Source: Catenulispora sp. MAP5-51 (GTDB taxonomy: Bacteria > Actinomycetota > Actinomycetes > Streptomycetales > Catenulisporaceae). Taken from it: a DNA stretch of 64,000 nucleotides. This document shows, one piece after another, positions 18,937-28,064 of the stretch. Positions within the stretch are counted from its first letter, which is position 1, and each line of letters begins with the position of its first letter. The translations under genes were made by a program, and so were the position numbers. The stretch covers positions 434,001-498,000 of the forward strand of contig NZ_JBGCCH010000004.1 in NCBI RefSeq assembly GCF_041261205.1, given 5' to 3'. The notes beneath the pieces are model-generated. The model made no database searches. It was not told the DNA's origin and was given only the letters and a program-made list of their open reading frames with translations.

Positions 18937-20892
18937 ATGGAAAGTCTCATCTGGCTTGTCCCCGGACTGCCGCTCTTCGGCGCGGCGATCCTGCTCCTGG
19001 GGGGCAAGCGAACCAACGCCTGGGGGCACCTGCTCGGGTGCCTGACGGCGCTGGGCAGCTTCGCCCTCGCGGCCGGGCTGTTCTTCACCATGCTCGGCAA
19101 GCACGGCGCCGCGCGCACCATGCACCAGCACCTGTACACCTGGATCCCGGTGCCCGGCACGGGCCAGAACCCGTTCCAGGCCGACGTGGCCTTTCAGCTC
19201 GACCAGCTCTCGGTGGTCTTCATCCTGCTGATCACGGGTGTCGGATCGCTGATCCACATCTACTCGGTCGGCTACATGAGCCACGACCCCGAGCGCCGGA
19301 AGTTCTTCAGCTACCTGAACCTCTTCCTCGCGGCGATGCTGATCCTGGTGCTGGCCGACAACTACCTGCTGCTGTACGTCGGCTGGGAGGGCGTCGGTCT
19401 GGCCTCCTACCTGCTGATCGGGTTCTGGCAGTACAAGCCCAGCGCGGCGGCCGCGGCGAAGAAGGCGTTCGTCGTCAACCGCGTCGGCGACGTCGGGCTC
19501 TCGATCGCGATCATGCTGATGTTCGTCACCTTCGGGACGTTCAACTTCTCCAACCCCGGCGGGAGCGGCCAGTCGCCGGCGAACCAGATCGGCGTGTTCG
19601 GTCTGGCGCCGGAGGCCTCCAAGGGCACGCTGACCGCGATCGGCATCATGCTGCTGCTGGCCGCCTGCGGCAAGTCGGCGCAGTTCCCGCTGCAGTCCTG
19701 GCTCGGCGACGCGATGGAGGGCCCGACCCCGGTCAGCGCCCTGATCCACGCCGCGACCATGGTGACCGCCGGCGTCTACCTGATCGTCCGCTCGCACGCG
19801 ATCTTCGACCTGTCGCCGACCGCGCGCCTGCTGGTGACCATCGTCGGCGCGATCACGCTGCTGTTCGGCGCGATCGTCGGTTGCGCCAAGGACGACATCA
19901 AGAAGAGCCTGGCCGGCTCGACGATGTCGCAGATCGGCTACATGATCCTGGCCGCGGGCCTGGGCCCGCTCGGCTACGCGTTCGCGATCATGCACCTGGT
20001 CACCCACGGCTTCTTCAAGGCCGGGCTGTTCCTGGGCGCCGGGTCGGTCATGCACGGCATGGACGACGAGGTGAACATGCGCCGCTACGGCGCCCTGCGC
20101 AAGTACATGCCGATCACCTTCGGCACGTTCTTCCTGGGCTACCTCGCGATCATCGGCTGCCCGCCGTTCTCCGGGTACTACTCCAAGGACCACATCATCG
20201 AGGCCGCGTTCAGCAAGGGCGGCACCTCGGGCTTGATCCTGGGCGGCTGTGCCCTGCTCGGCGCGCTGATCACCGCGTTCTACATGACCCGCATGGTGAT
20301 CATGACGTTCTTCGGCGAGAAGCGCTGGGAGGCCAACGCCGAAGGGCACGAGCCGCACCCGCACGAGTCGCCGTTCAGCATGGCGCTGCCGATGCTGCTG
20401 CTGGCGGTCGGTTCGGTCGCCGCGGGCTTCCTGTTCAACCTGAACAACGCCTTCGTCGACTGGCTGGAGCCGGTGACCGGGCCGCGGCCGGAGGGCAAGC
20501 TGCCCGGCGGTCTGAGCTCGGCGGAGCTGTCGATCATCATCCTGGTGGCGGTGGCCATCGGCGTCACGATCGCGATCGTCCAGTACGGGACCCGCAAGGT
20601 GCCCTCCGTCGCCCCGCGCGGCAGCTTCATCACCGTGGCGGCCCGCAAGGACCTGTACGGCGACGCCTTCAACGAGGCGGCGCTGATGCGTCCCGGCCAG
20701 TACCTGACCCGCACCCTGGTCTACACCGACAACCGCGGCGTGGACGGGGCGATCAACGGTCTGGCCGCGCTGGTCGGCGGGACGTCCGGGCGGCTGCGAC
20801 GGCTCCAGACCGGATACGTCCGCTCCTACGCCCTGTCCATGTTCGGAGGAGCGGCCGCCCTGGTCGCCGCGATCCTCTTCGCGAAGCTCTAA
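18937..20892 (+). CDS. nuoL: NADH-quinone oxidoreductase subunit L
   Basis: 651 residues, about 16 helices including the long lateral helix at the C-terminus. NuoL is the distal antiporter-like subunit. The pattern [20 protein letters not shown] carries the key glutamate, and [37 protein letters not shown] carries the conserved lysine and His region. The ribosome binding site is weak (GAGGCGGG). This gene opens the L-M-N block after the only real intergenic gap in the second half of the operon. Confidence 0.97.
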   Translation: MESLIWLVPGLPLFGAAILLLGGKRTNAWGHLLGCLTALGSFALAAGLFFTMLGKHGAARTMHQHLYTWIPVPGTGQNPFQADVAFQLDQLSVVFILLITGVGSLIHIYSVGYMSHDPERRKFFSYLNLFLAAMLILVLADNYLLLYVGWEGVGLASYLLIGFWQYKPSAAAAAKKAFVVNRVGDVGLSIAIMLMFVTFGTFNFSNPGGSGQSPANQIGVFGLAPEASKGTLTAIGIMLLLAACGKSAQFPLQSWLGDAMEGPTPVSALIHAATMVTAGVYLIVRSHAIFDLSPTARLLVTIVGAITLLFGAIVGCAKDDIKKSLAGSTMSQIGYMILAAGLGPLGYAFAIMHLVTHGFFKAGLFLGAGSVMHGMDDEVNMRRYGALRKYMPITFGTFFLGYLAIIGCPPFSGYYSKDHIIEAAFSKGGTSGLILGGCALLGALITAFYMTRMVIMTFFGEKRWEANAEGHEPHPHESPFSMALPMLLLAVGSVAAGFLFNLNNAFVDWLEPVTGPRPEGKLPGGLSSAELSIIILVAVAIGVTIAIVQYGTRKVPSVAPRGSFITVAARKDLYGDAFNEAALMRPGQYLTRTLVYTDNRGVDGAINGLAALVGGTSGRLRRLQTGYVRSYALSMFGGAAALVAAILFAKL

Positions 20893-20906
20893 AGGGAGAG
20901 ATGGAG

Positions 20907-22484
20907 ATGAGCAGCTTTCCCTGGTTGACCACGCTGGGCGTCGTCCCGCTGGTCGGATCGGCCGCGGTCGCCGTGGTCGCGAAGGAGAAGAGCGAGGCCG
21001 CCAAGAAGATCGCGCTGTCCTTCAGCGTGGCCACGCTCGGCATCGGCATCGCGATGGCGACCCAGTTCAAGAAGGGCGGCGCCCGGTTCCAGTTCACCGA
21101 GAGCCACCAGTGGATCAAGGCTTTCAACATCAACTACGGGCTCGGGGTCGACGGCATCGCGCTGGTGCTGATCCTGATGACCCTGGTGCTGATGCCGGTG
21201 GTGATCCTGGCCGGCTGGCACGACGCCGACGAGGCGCAGGCCGACGGCCGCCGCTCGGTGCGCGCCTACTTCTCGCTGTACCTGCTGCTGGAGACCATGA
21301 TGATCGGGGTCTTCGCGGCCACCGATCTGTTCCTGTTCTACGTGTTCTTCGAAGCCATGCTGATCCCGATGTACTTCCTCATCGGCGGCTTCGGCGGACC
21401 GCAGCGGTCCTACGCGGCGGTGAAGTTCCTGCTGTACTCGCTGTTCGGCGGCCTGTTCATGCTGGCCGCGCTGATCGGCCTGTACGTGGCCTCGGGCAAG
21501 CACCTGGGCACCGGTACCTTCGACTTCCAGACGCTGGCCAACGCGGTGAGCTCCGGCCAGCTGGGCATCAGCCCGGGACTGGGCAAGGCGCTGTTCCTCG
21601 GGTTCTTCGTGGCCTTCGCCGTGAAGGCGCCGCTGTTCCCGTTCCACACCTGGCTGCCGGACGCCGCCGCCGAGGCCACGCCCGGCTCGGCGGTGCTGCT
21701 GGTCGGCGTGCTGGACAAGGTCGGCACCTTCGGGATGCTCCGGTACTGCCTGGAGCTGTTCCCGGGGGCGTCGAAGTTCTTCACGCCGCTGGTGATCGGG
21801 ATGGCGATCGTCGGCACCATGTACGGTGCGCTGCTGGCCATCGGCCAGACCGACATCAAGCGCCTGATCGCCTACACCTCGATCTCGCACTTCGGGCTGA
21901 TCACCCTCGGGGTGTTCGCGATGACCTCGACCGGTCAGAGCGGCGCCTCGCTGTACATGGTGAACCACGGCCTGTCGACCGGCGCGCTGTTCATCGTCGC
22001 CGGCTTCCTGATCTCCCGTCGCGGATCGCAGCTGATCGACGACTACGGAGGCGTGAACAAGGTCGCGCCGAAGCTGGCCGGCGTGTTCCTGATCGCCGGG
22101 CTGTCCTCGCTGGCGCTGCCGGGCCTGTCCTCCTTCGTCTCGGAGTTCCTGGTCCTGGTCGGCACCTTCGAGCGCTACAAGGCGGTGGCGATCGTGGCCA
22201 CCGCGGCGATCATCCTGGCCGCGCTGTACGTGCTCTGGCTCTACCAGCGGACCATGACCGGCCCGCTGAAGGCGGGGCTGGAGGGCATGAAGGACCTGCG
22301 GGCGCGTGAGGTGGTCGCCGTGGCGCCGCTGATCGCGCTGATCATCGGCCTGGGCTTCTACCCCAAGCCGGTGCTCGACATCGTGAACCCCTCCGTCAAC
22401 ACCACTCTGCAGCACGTTCACCAGCAGGACCCGGCTCCGGCCGTGAACGCGGTGCAGACTTCGGAGAAGGTGGACTCCAAGTGA
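20907..22484 (+). CDS. nuoM: NADH-quinone oxidoreductase subunit M
   Basis: 525 residues from ATG 20907, which sits eight bases after AGGGAG; an in-frame ATG at 20901 is only two bases from it and is less likely. NuoM is the middle antiporter-like subunit with about 14 helices. The FYVFFEAMLIPMYFLIG motif (key Glu) and KAPLFPFHTWLPDAAAEATPGSAVLL are intact. ATGA-type coupling links it to nuoN. Confidence 0.96.
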   Translation: MSSFPWLTTLGVVPLVGSAAVAVVAKEKSEAAKKIALSFSVATLGIGIAMATQFKKGGARFQFTESHQWIKAFNINYGLGVDGIALVLILMTLVLMPVVILAGWHDADEAQADGRRSVRAYFSLYLLLETMMIGVFAATDLFLFYVFFEAMLIPMYFLIGGFGGPQRSYAAVKFLLYSLFGGLFMLAALIGLYVASGKHLGTGTFDFQTLANAVSSGQLGISPGLGKALFLGFFVAFAVKAPLFPFHTWLPDAAAEATPGSAVLLVGVLDKVGTFGMLRYCLELFPGASKFFTPLVIGMAIVGTMYGALLAIGQTDIKRLIAYTSISHFGLITLGVFAMTSTGQSGASLYMVNHGLSTGALFIVAGFLISRRGSQLIDDYGGVNKVAPKLAGVFLIAGLSSLALPGLSSFVSEFLVLVGTFERYKAVAIVATAAIILAALYVLWLYQRTMTGPLKAGLEGMKDLRAREVVAVAPLIALIIGLGFYPKPVLDIVNPSVNTTLQHVHQQDPAPAVNAVQTSEKVDSK

Positions 22485-24157
22485 GCGCTCTGACGACTCT
22501 CCTCGCCGCCGCGCCGGGCGCTCCGTCCACACCCGGCGGCCTGACCTCCACGGCGGCGAACACCTTCACGGCGCCGCAGGTGGAGTACCGGGCGCTGATG
22601 CCGATGCTGGTGGTGTTCGGCGCGGCCACGGTCGGCATCCTCATCGAGGCCTTCCTGCCGCGCACGCGGCGCTACTGGGCCCAGGTCGCGGTGTCGCTGG
22701 CCGGGGTCCTGGTGGCCCTGGGCTTCGTGATCGCCAACCACGGCATGGCCCAGACCACCGCCTCGGACGCGGTGTCGGTGGACGGCGTGACGCTGTTCCT
22801 GCAGGGCACCATCCTGGCGCTGGCCCTGCTGGCGCTGCTGCTGGTGGCCGAGCGCGGCACCGCGGTGGTCGACCTGGACGCGTTCACCGCGCAGGGCGCC
22901 ACCACCCCGGGTTCGGGCGGCGAGCGCGCGGCGGACACCGCGGGCCTGCGGACCACCGAGGTCTTCCCGCTGATGCTGTTCTCGGTCGGCGGCATGCTGC
23001 TGTTCCCGGCCGCGAACGACCTGCTGACCTCCTTCGTGGCGCTGGAGGTGCTGTCGCTGCCGCTGTACCTGCTGTGCGGGCTGGCGCGCCGGCGCCGCCT
23101 GCTGTCGCAGGAAGCGGCGATGAAGTACTTCCTGCTCGGGGCGTTCTCCTCGGCGTTCTTCCTGTACGGCATCGCGATGCTGTACGGCTACGCCGGCTCG
23201 GTGCGGCTGTCGGACATCGCGACCGCGATCTCCTCGGCCCCGCACTCGGACGTGCTGGTGCTGGTGGGGATCGCGCTGCTGGCGGTCGGACTGCTGTTCA
23301 AGATCGGCGCGGTGCCGTTCCACTCCTGGACCCCGGACGTGTACCAGGGCGCGCCGACCCCGATCACCGGGTTCATGGCCGCCGCCACCAAGGTGGCCGC
23401 GTTCGGAGCCCTGCTGCGCATCGTCTACGTGGCGCTGCCCGGCCTGCGCTGGGACTGGCGCCCGGTGCTGTGGGGCGTGGCGGTCCTGACCATGCTGGCC
23501 GGCGCGGTGCTGGCGATCACGCAGCGCGACATCAAGCGGATGCTGGCGTACTCGGCGATCCTCAACGCCGGGTACATCCTGCTCGGCGTGATCTCCACGA
23601 CGACCAGGGGCGTCAGCGCGACGCTGTTCTACCTGGCGGCGTACGGGTTCGCCACGATCGGCGCGTTCGCCGTGGTGACGCTGGTGCGCGAGTCGGTGCG
23701 CGGCGGCTCGGAGTCCGGGGACGGCGGCGAGGACGGCTCGGTGACAATCGGCGGCGAGGCCACCGACCTGTCGTCCTGGGCGGGCCTGGGGCGCCGCTCG
23801 CCGTTGCTGGCGGCCTGTTTCACGGTGTTCCTGCTGGCCTTCGCGGGCATCCCGCTGACCTCCGGCTTCACCGGGAAGTTCGCGCTGTTCACGGCGGCGA
23901 TCGACGGCGGCGCCTGGCCGCTGGTGATCGTCGGTGTGATCGCCTCGGCCGCGGCGGCGTTCTTCTACGTCCGGGTCATCGTGCTGATGTACTTCAGCGA
24001 GCCGCTCCGGGACGAGGTCTCCGGGCCGGTCGTGGTGGTGCCCTCGCCGATGACGACGATCGCGCTCACCGTCACGGTGGTGCTCACGATCGCCCTCGGT
24101 GTCATCCCGCAGATGGCGCTGGACCTCGCGGACAAGGCGGCGTACTTCGTCCAATAG
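22481..24157 (+). CDS. nuoN: NADH-quinone oxidoreductase subunit N
   Basis: 558 residues from GTG 22481, overlapping the nuoM stop. NuoN is the third antiporter-like subunit. The motifs LEVLSLPLYLLCGLARRRR and GAVPFHSWTPDVYQGAPTPITGFMAAATKVAAFGA are clear. Two insertions, a Thr/Gly/Ala-rich loop near residue 140 and a Gly/Asp/Glu loop near residue 415, make it longer than the E. coli protein. It is the last gene of the operon; a strong terminator begins 20 bases downstream. Confidence 0.96.
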   Translation: MSALTTLLAAAPGAPSTPGGLTSTAANTFTAPQVEYRALMPMLVVFGAATVGILIEAFLPRTRRYWAQVAVSLAGVLVALGFVIANHGMAQTTASDAVSVDGVTLFLQGTILALALLALLLVAERGTAVVDLDAFTAQGATTPGSGGERAADTAGLRTTEVFPLMLFSVGGMLLFPAANDLLTSFVALEVLSLPLYLLCGLARRRRLLSQEAAMKYFLLGAFSSAFFLYGIAMLYGYAGSVRLSDIATAISSAPHSDVLVLVGIALLAVGLLFKIGAVPFHSWTPDVYQGAPTPITGFMAAATKVAAFGALLRIVYVALPGLRWDWRPVLWGVAVLTMLAGAVLAITQRDIKRMLAYSAILNAGYILLGVISTTTRGVSATLFYLAAYGFATIGAFAVVTLVRESVRGGSESGDGGEDGSVTIGGEATDLSSWAGLGRRSPLLAACFTVFLLAFAGIPLTSGFTGKFALFTAAIDGGAWPLVIVGVIASAAAAFFYVRVIVLMYFSEPLRDEVSGPVVVVPSPMTTIALTVTVVLTIALGVIPQMALDLADKAAYFVQ

Positions 24158-24176
24158 CTCCGCCACGCAGCGCGAC

Positions 24177-24210
24177 GCCCCGGACCGCCTCGGTGGTCCG
24201 GGGCTCTTTT
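24177..24210 (+). terminator. Intrinsic terminator of the nuo operon
   Basis: GCCCCGGACC pairs perfectly with GGTCCGGGGC (10 bp, 8-base loop) and is followed by TCTTTTCT. It begins 20 bases after the nuoN stop. This is the clearest U-tract terminator on the plus strand of the window. Confidence 0.9.
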
Positions 24211-24358
24211 CTGCCCGCTGGTACGTTGACCGGCCGGGGCGCCTCTTCCTTGAAAGTGCTGCCGGATAACCTAGGAGCGAACATGTGAAGCACCTGTGAC
24301 GAATGAGCGCGACCCCGACCGACCGCCCGCCACCGCCCCGACCTGGAAGGCCGCCGCA

Positions 24359-25414
24359 GTGAGTACTCCCGGCACGCTGACCCCGCCGCTTCTACAGACG
24401 TCGCAGGGCTGGGGTCCGTTCGCGATCGCCATGCAGCAGGACGAGACCCTGTCCGTGGCCCTGAAGGACGGCCTGCTGCGGGTGGAGGAGGTGCTGCTGA
24501 ACTACACCCGCAGCGACCACGCCTACATCAGCGAGATCACCTCGCACCTGGCCCAGGCCGGCGGCAAGCGCACCCGGCCGCTGCTGGTGCTGCTGGCCGC
24601 GCAGTTCGGCGACCCGGCCCTGGCCGGCGTCGTGGAGTCCGCGGTGGTGGTGGAGCTGACCCACCTGGCCACGCTCTACCACGACGACGTCATGGACGAG
24701 GCGGCGCTGCGCCGCGGCGTGGCCTCGGCGAACCAGCGCTGGGACAACTCGCTGGCCATCCTGTCCGGCGACTTCCTGTTCGCCCGCGCTTCCAGTCTGT
24801 TGTCCGAGCTGGGCCCGGACGCCGTGCGCATCCAGGCCGAGACCTTCGAGCGTCTGGTCAGCGGCCAGATCTCGGAGTCGGTGGGCCCGAAGAACGGCCA
24901 GAACCCGGTGGACCACCACCTGGAGGTCCTGGCCGGCAAGACCGGCTCGCTGATCGCCACCGCCGCCCGCTTCGGCGCGATGTTCTCCGGCTGCACCGCC
25001 GAGCAGGAGCAGATACTGGCGGAGTTCGGCGAGCAGTTCGGGGTGGCGTTCCAGCTCTCCGACGACCTGCTGGACATCGCCTCGGAGTCCGAGCAGTCCG
25101 GCAAGACGCCGGGCACGGACCTGCGCGAGGGTGTCCACACCCTGCCGATGCTGATCGCGCTGGCGATGGACGGCTCGGCCGACCGCGAGACCGCGCGGCT
25201 GCAGGAACTGCTGCGGACCGACCTGTCGGTCGACGACGCGGCCTTCGACGAGGCGCTGGCGCTGCTGCGCGCGCACCCGAGCATGGAGCAGGCGCGGGAC
25301 GTGGTGCGCGGGTACGCGGAGAAGGCGAAGGCGGTGCTGGAGCCGCTGCCGGAGATGCCGGCGAAGGAAGCGATGAAGGCGCTGTGCGACGTGGTGATCT
25401 CGCGGACGACCTGA
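24359..25414 (+). CDS. All-trans polyprenyl diphosphate synthase
   Basis: 351 residues from GTG 24359 (GGAAGG eight bases upstream); a GTG at 24296 would add 21 Pro-rich residues but has no close ribosome binding site. The enzyme condenses isopentenyl diphosphate onto an allylic diphosphate. The first Asp-rich motif DDVMD and the second DDLLD are intact, as are GGKRTRPLL and the KTGSLIATAARFGA stretch. It belongs to the hepta/octaprenyl synthase branch, whose product is the menaquinone side chain. Position directly after complex I, which reduces menaquinone, supports this role. Chain length cannot be set from the sequence alone. A 17-bp hairpin follows the stop. Confidence 0.88.
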   Translation: MSTPGTLTPPLLQTSQGWGPFAIAMQQDETLSVALKDGLLRVEEVLLNYTRSDHAYISEITSHLAQAGGKRTRPLLVLLAAQFGDPALAGVVESAVVVELTHLATLYHDDVMDEAALRRGVASANQRWDNSLAILSGDFLFARASSLLSELGPDAVRIQAETFERLVSGQISESVGPKNGQNPVDHHLEVLAGKTGSLIATAARFGAMFSGCTAEQEQILAEFGEQFGVAFQLSDDLLDIASESEQSGKTPGTDLREGVHTLPMLIALAMDGSADRETARLQELLRTDLSVDDAAFDEALALLRAHPSMEQARDVVRGYAEKAKAVLEPLPEMPAKEAMKALCDVVISRTT

Positions 25415-25430
25415 CGCCTGGTTGGTGACC

Positions 25431-25470
25431 GAAGCGCGCCGACGACCCCCCTCGGTCGTCGGCGCGCTTC
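25431..25470 (+). terminator. 17-bp perfect hairpin after the polyprenyl synthase gene
   Basis: GAAGCGCGCCGACGACC pairs without mismatch with its complement across a 6-base loop. No U-tract follows. It lies between the convergent polyprenyl synthase and hydrolase genes, 16 and 39 bases from their stops, and could stop transcription from both sides. Confidence 0.7.
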
Positions 25471-25508
25471 GTCGTCTGGCTTGGGAGATCTCCGGGCGTG
25501 CGGGATCC

Positions 25509-26321
25509 TCAGGCCAGGGCTTCGACGAACCCGATGACCGCCGCGTCGAACTCGTCGGGGTCCTCCAGGTTCGGGTAGTGCGCGGTGCCGGCGATCGTGA
25601 TCTTCCGGGCGTCCGCCACGCTGTCGGCGAGCCGCTCGGCGTTGTGCCGGTGGTCGTCGGAGTCGGCGCCGCCGATGACGGCCATGACCGGGATGGTCAG
25701 CCCGGCCGCGCGGGCCCAGGTGTCCGCGGCGTGCTCGGACCAGTCCTTCTCGTCGGCGGTGTGCTTGAGCCAGGTCTTCGTGGTCATCTCCGCGATCAGT
25801 GCCGGGATCGCGGGGTCCAGGTCGGACAGCTCGCGGTGCGGGCCGCTGGTGAACTTGTTCCAGACCTTCAGGGCGCCCGGGATGTCGCCGGCGAACAGCG
25901 GCGGCCAGACCTGCGCCAGGGTCTCGCCGGTCCAGCCGTCGACGAACCGCGGCTCGCTGGTCCCGGCGCCGCTGACCACCAGCGCGCGCACCAGATCGGG
26001 GTGCTCCAGGGCGGTGTCGGTGGCGGTCGCGGCACCCATCGAGACGCCGACCAGGACGGCCGGGCCCGCGTCCAGGTGGCGCAGCAGGGCCGCGACGTCG
26101 TCGGTGTGCCGGAAGGGGACGGCCGCGTTGGTGCTGTCGCCGTGGCCGCGGGCGTCCGGGGCGACGACGCGGCAGAGCGTCGGCAGGGTCCGCAGCTGCG
26201 GGGTCCACATGCGGTGGTCGAGGAAGCCGCCGTGGAGCAGGACGACGAGGGGCCCGGTGCCCCGGTCCCGGTAGGCCAGCCGGCCGCCGTCGGGGAGGGT
26301 CGCGTACTGAAGCTCGCTCAT
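25509..26321 (-). CDS. Alpha/beta hydrolase
   Basis: 270 residues from ATG 26321. The fold signatures are HGG (oxyanion region, VVLLHGGFLDHRMW), the nucleophile elbow GVSMGA with catalytic Ser, an acid near VIGGADSDDH, and a final His in AGTAHYPNLEDPDEF. This places it with the 3-oxoadipate enol-lactonase-like or aryl-ester hydrolases; the substrate is unknown. The start codon lies inside a 17-bp palindrome, and a MarR regulator is transcribed divergently 57 bases away, so repression by that regulator is likely. Confidence 0.85.
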   Translation of the reverse strand: MSELQYATLPDGGRLAYRDRGTGPLVVLLHGGFLDHRMWTPQLRTLPTLCRVVAPDARGHGDSTNAAVPFRHTDDVAALLRHLDAGPAVLVGVSMGAATATDTALEHPDLVRALVVSGAGTSEPRFVDGWTGETLAQVWPPLFAGDIPGALKVWNKFTSGPHRELSDLDPAIPALIAEMTTKTWLKHTADEKDWSEHAADTWARAAGLTIPVMAVIGGADSDDHRHNAERLADSVADARKITIAGTAHYPNLEDPDEFDAAVIGFVEALA

Positions 26322-26337
26322 GACACCTAAGGTGCCA
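26321..26337. promoter_or_regulatory. Probable MarR operator, site 1
   Basis: TGACACCTAAGGTGCCA is a 17-bp palindrome with one mismatched pair (core CACCT-A-AGGTG). It covers the start of the hydrolase gene. Confidence 0.55.
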
Positions 26338-26351
26338 TTCTCGCGGCGACT

Positions 26352-26368
26352 TGGCAACCGAGGTGTCA
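26352..26368. promoter_or_regulatory. Probable MarR operator, site 2
   Basis: TGGCAACCGAGGTGTCA shares both ends (TGGCA and AGGTGTCA) with the reverse complement of site 1. The two centres are 31 bases apart, about three helical turns, so two dimers could bind the same face. Confidence 0.5.
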
Positions 26369-26378
26369 TACTGCGGAG

Positions 26379-26846
26379 GTGACGGATGAACCGCTTCCCT
26401 CCGAGGAACTCGCCGTGCGGCTGGCCGAGATCTACCTGCTGGTCGGGCCGCTGTACCGGCGGGTCCTGCGCAAGGTGGAGCTCGGCGAGGAGATCGAGGG
26501 CGTCGGCGTCGGCGTGCGCGCGGTGCTGGACATGCTGCGCCTGAGCGGGCCGATGACGGTGCCGCAGATGGGCCGGGCGCAGGCGCTGAGCCGCCAGTTC
26601 GTGCAGCGCACGGTGAACGACGCCGCGGAGCGCGGGCTGGTCGAGGCGGTACCGAACCCTGCGCACCGGCGGTCTTCGCTGATCCGGCTCACCGAGGCCG
26701 GCCGCGCGGCGATCGAGCTGGTGATCGCGCGCGAGCACGGGCTGCTCGGCCAGGTCGGGGGCGGGCTGACTCAGGCCGACGTGGACGCCTGCGCCAAGGT
26801 GCTGTCGAGCATGCTGGCCGCGGTCTCGGACGTGGAGGTGGACTGA
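26379..26846 (+). CDS. MarR-family transcriptional regulator
   Basis: 155 residues from GTG 26379. A nearby ATG at 26386 has a better-spaced GGAGG but is in another frame. The protein has the winged-helix MarR pattern: an N-terminal dimerisation helix, then TVPQMGRAQALSRQFVQRTVNDAAERGLVEAVPNPAHRRSSLIRLTEAG, covering the recognition helix and beta-wing. MarR proteins bind palindromes as dimers and release DNA on binding small phenolic ligands. Context, divergent from a hydrolase with two matching palindromes between them, suggests it controls that gene and itself. Its 3' end overlaps the tail of the convergent rarD remnant by 76 bases. Confidence 0.85.
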   Translation: MTDEPLPSEELAVRLAEIYLLVGPLYRRVLRKVELGEEIEGVGVGVRAVLDMLRLSGPMTVPQMGRAQALSRQFVQRTVNDAAERGLVEAVPNPAHRRSSLIRLTEAGRAAIELVIAREHGLLGQVGGGLTQADVDACAKVLSSMLAAVSDVEVD

Positions 26847-27851
26847 GCGGGGGCGGGTTCGAGTCCGGGCCCGGATGCGGGCTCGGACGCGGGCTCGGGC
26901 TCGGCTTCGTTCTGGGCGGCTTCGTTCTGGGCGGACTGAGCGGGCCGCCTGCGGGCGGCGCGCAGCGCGTCGACCGTCAGCAGCACCAGCGCGAGCCAGA
27001 CGATCAGGAACCCGGCCAGCCGTGCCGGCGGCACCGAGCTGCACCAGCACCCCGCACAGGAACTGCAGGATCGGCGCCAGGAACTGCAGCAGACCGACCA
27101 CCGACAGCGGAAGCCGGTTGGCCGCGGCCCCGAAGCAGATCAGCGGCACGACCGTCACCGGCCCGGCGAGCACCAGCAGCGAGGTGTTCCCGGCCCCGTG
27201 GTGCGCGAAGTCGAGCGTCCCGTGCGTCCCGAGCCACACCAGGTATCCGATGGCGGGCAGGAACTGGAGCGTCGACTCCACCGCCATCGCCTCGGCGGCC
27301 GGCACCGCCGCGAGCTTCTTGAGCAGCCCGTACGTCCCGAAACTCACGGCCAGCACCAGCGCGATCCACGGCACCTTGCCGTACCCGACGGCCAGCACCA
27401 GCACGGCCACCGCCCCTACCCCCACCGCGGCCCACTGCAACCGCCGCAGCCGCTCCCGCAGCAGGAAGACCCCGAACAGCACGGTCACCAGCGGGTTGAT
27501 GAAGTACCCGAACGCGGTGTCGACGGTGTGCCCGTGGTTGACGGACCAGATGTACACGAACCAGTTGACGGAGATGGCAGCCGCGGCCCCGGCGAGCAGC
27601 GCGACCTTGCGGGGGGTCCGCAGCAACTCGCGCACCCAGCCCCACCGCGCCCCGCCGCCCGGCACCCGCCGCACGGCCAGCAGCACCAGCACGGCCAGCA
27701 GCGACCACGCCATCCGGTGCGCGAGGATCTCCCCGGCCCCGGCGGGCTCCAGCAGCGGCCAGTAGAGCGGGAAGAGCCCCCACGCTCCGTACGCCGCGAC
27801 CCCGAATCCCACCCCGAGCCGCCGCTCAGCGGCGCTCCCGCTCTCTCCCAT
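26771..27851 (-). pseudogene. rarD: rarD-like EamA transporter, frameshifted near its C-terminus
   Basis: The N-terminal 265 residues (from ATG 27851) are a clear RarD/EamA transporter with nine helices, including AYGAWGLFPLYWPLL, AHRMAWS, NWFVYIWSVNHGHTVDTAFGYFINPL and VGLLQFLAPILQFLCGVL. Directly after QLGA, near position 27035, the frame breaks: the expected continuation PPARLAGFLIVWLALVLLTVDALRAARRR (helix 10) is in the next frame and runs to a stop at 26771. One extra base or two missing bases explains it. Without correction, the first frame runs on through shadow sequence as far as the hydrolase gene. This is either a real mutation or a sequencing error in a GC run. RarD proteins are drug/metabolite-family permeases of uncertain substrate. 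Confidence 0.75.
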
Positions 27852-27858
27852 GAGGGAC

Positions 27859-27887
27859 AGGATAGGGCGGTGAGCTGGTTCTGTCAC
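27859..27887 (-). promoter_or_regulatory. Promoter of rarD, probably leaderless
   Basis: On the minus strand GTGACA, a 17-base spacer and TATCCT are followed by seven bases and the ATG at 27851. Both hexamers are close to consensus and the distance suggests transcription from the start codon. No ribosome binding site is present. Confidence 0.6.
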
Positions 27888-28008
27888 AGGTGGATCGCGG
27901 GTTGGACTGTTACAGGACACGCCGTCGGGCCGGCCGCTGCCGGACCCGTCGCCGAGCCCTGCCGCCGAGCCCTGTGCCAGCCCCGCCGCCGAGCCCCGCC
28001 ATCCACAG

Positions 28009-28041
28009 CAAAGCGCCCCCGGACCATCGGTCCGAAGGCGC
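28009..28041 (-). terminator. Terminator of the KimA-like gene
   Basis: Read on the minus strand, GCGCCTTCGGACC pairs with GGTCCGGGGGCGC over 13 bp with two G-U pairs and a 3-base loop, followed by TTTGCT. It starts 24 bases after the stop codon. Confidence 0.65.
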
Positions 28042-28064
28042 CTGCCTCACTCACCAACCCGCCG

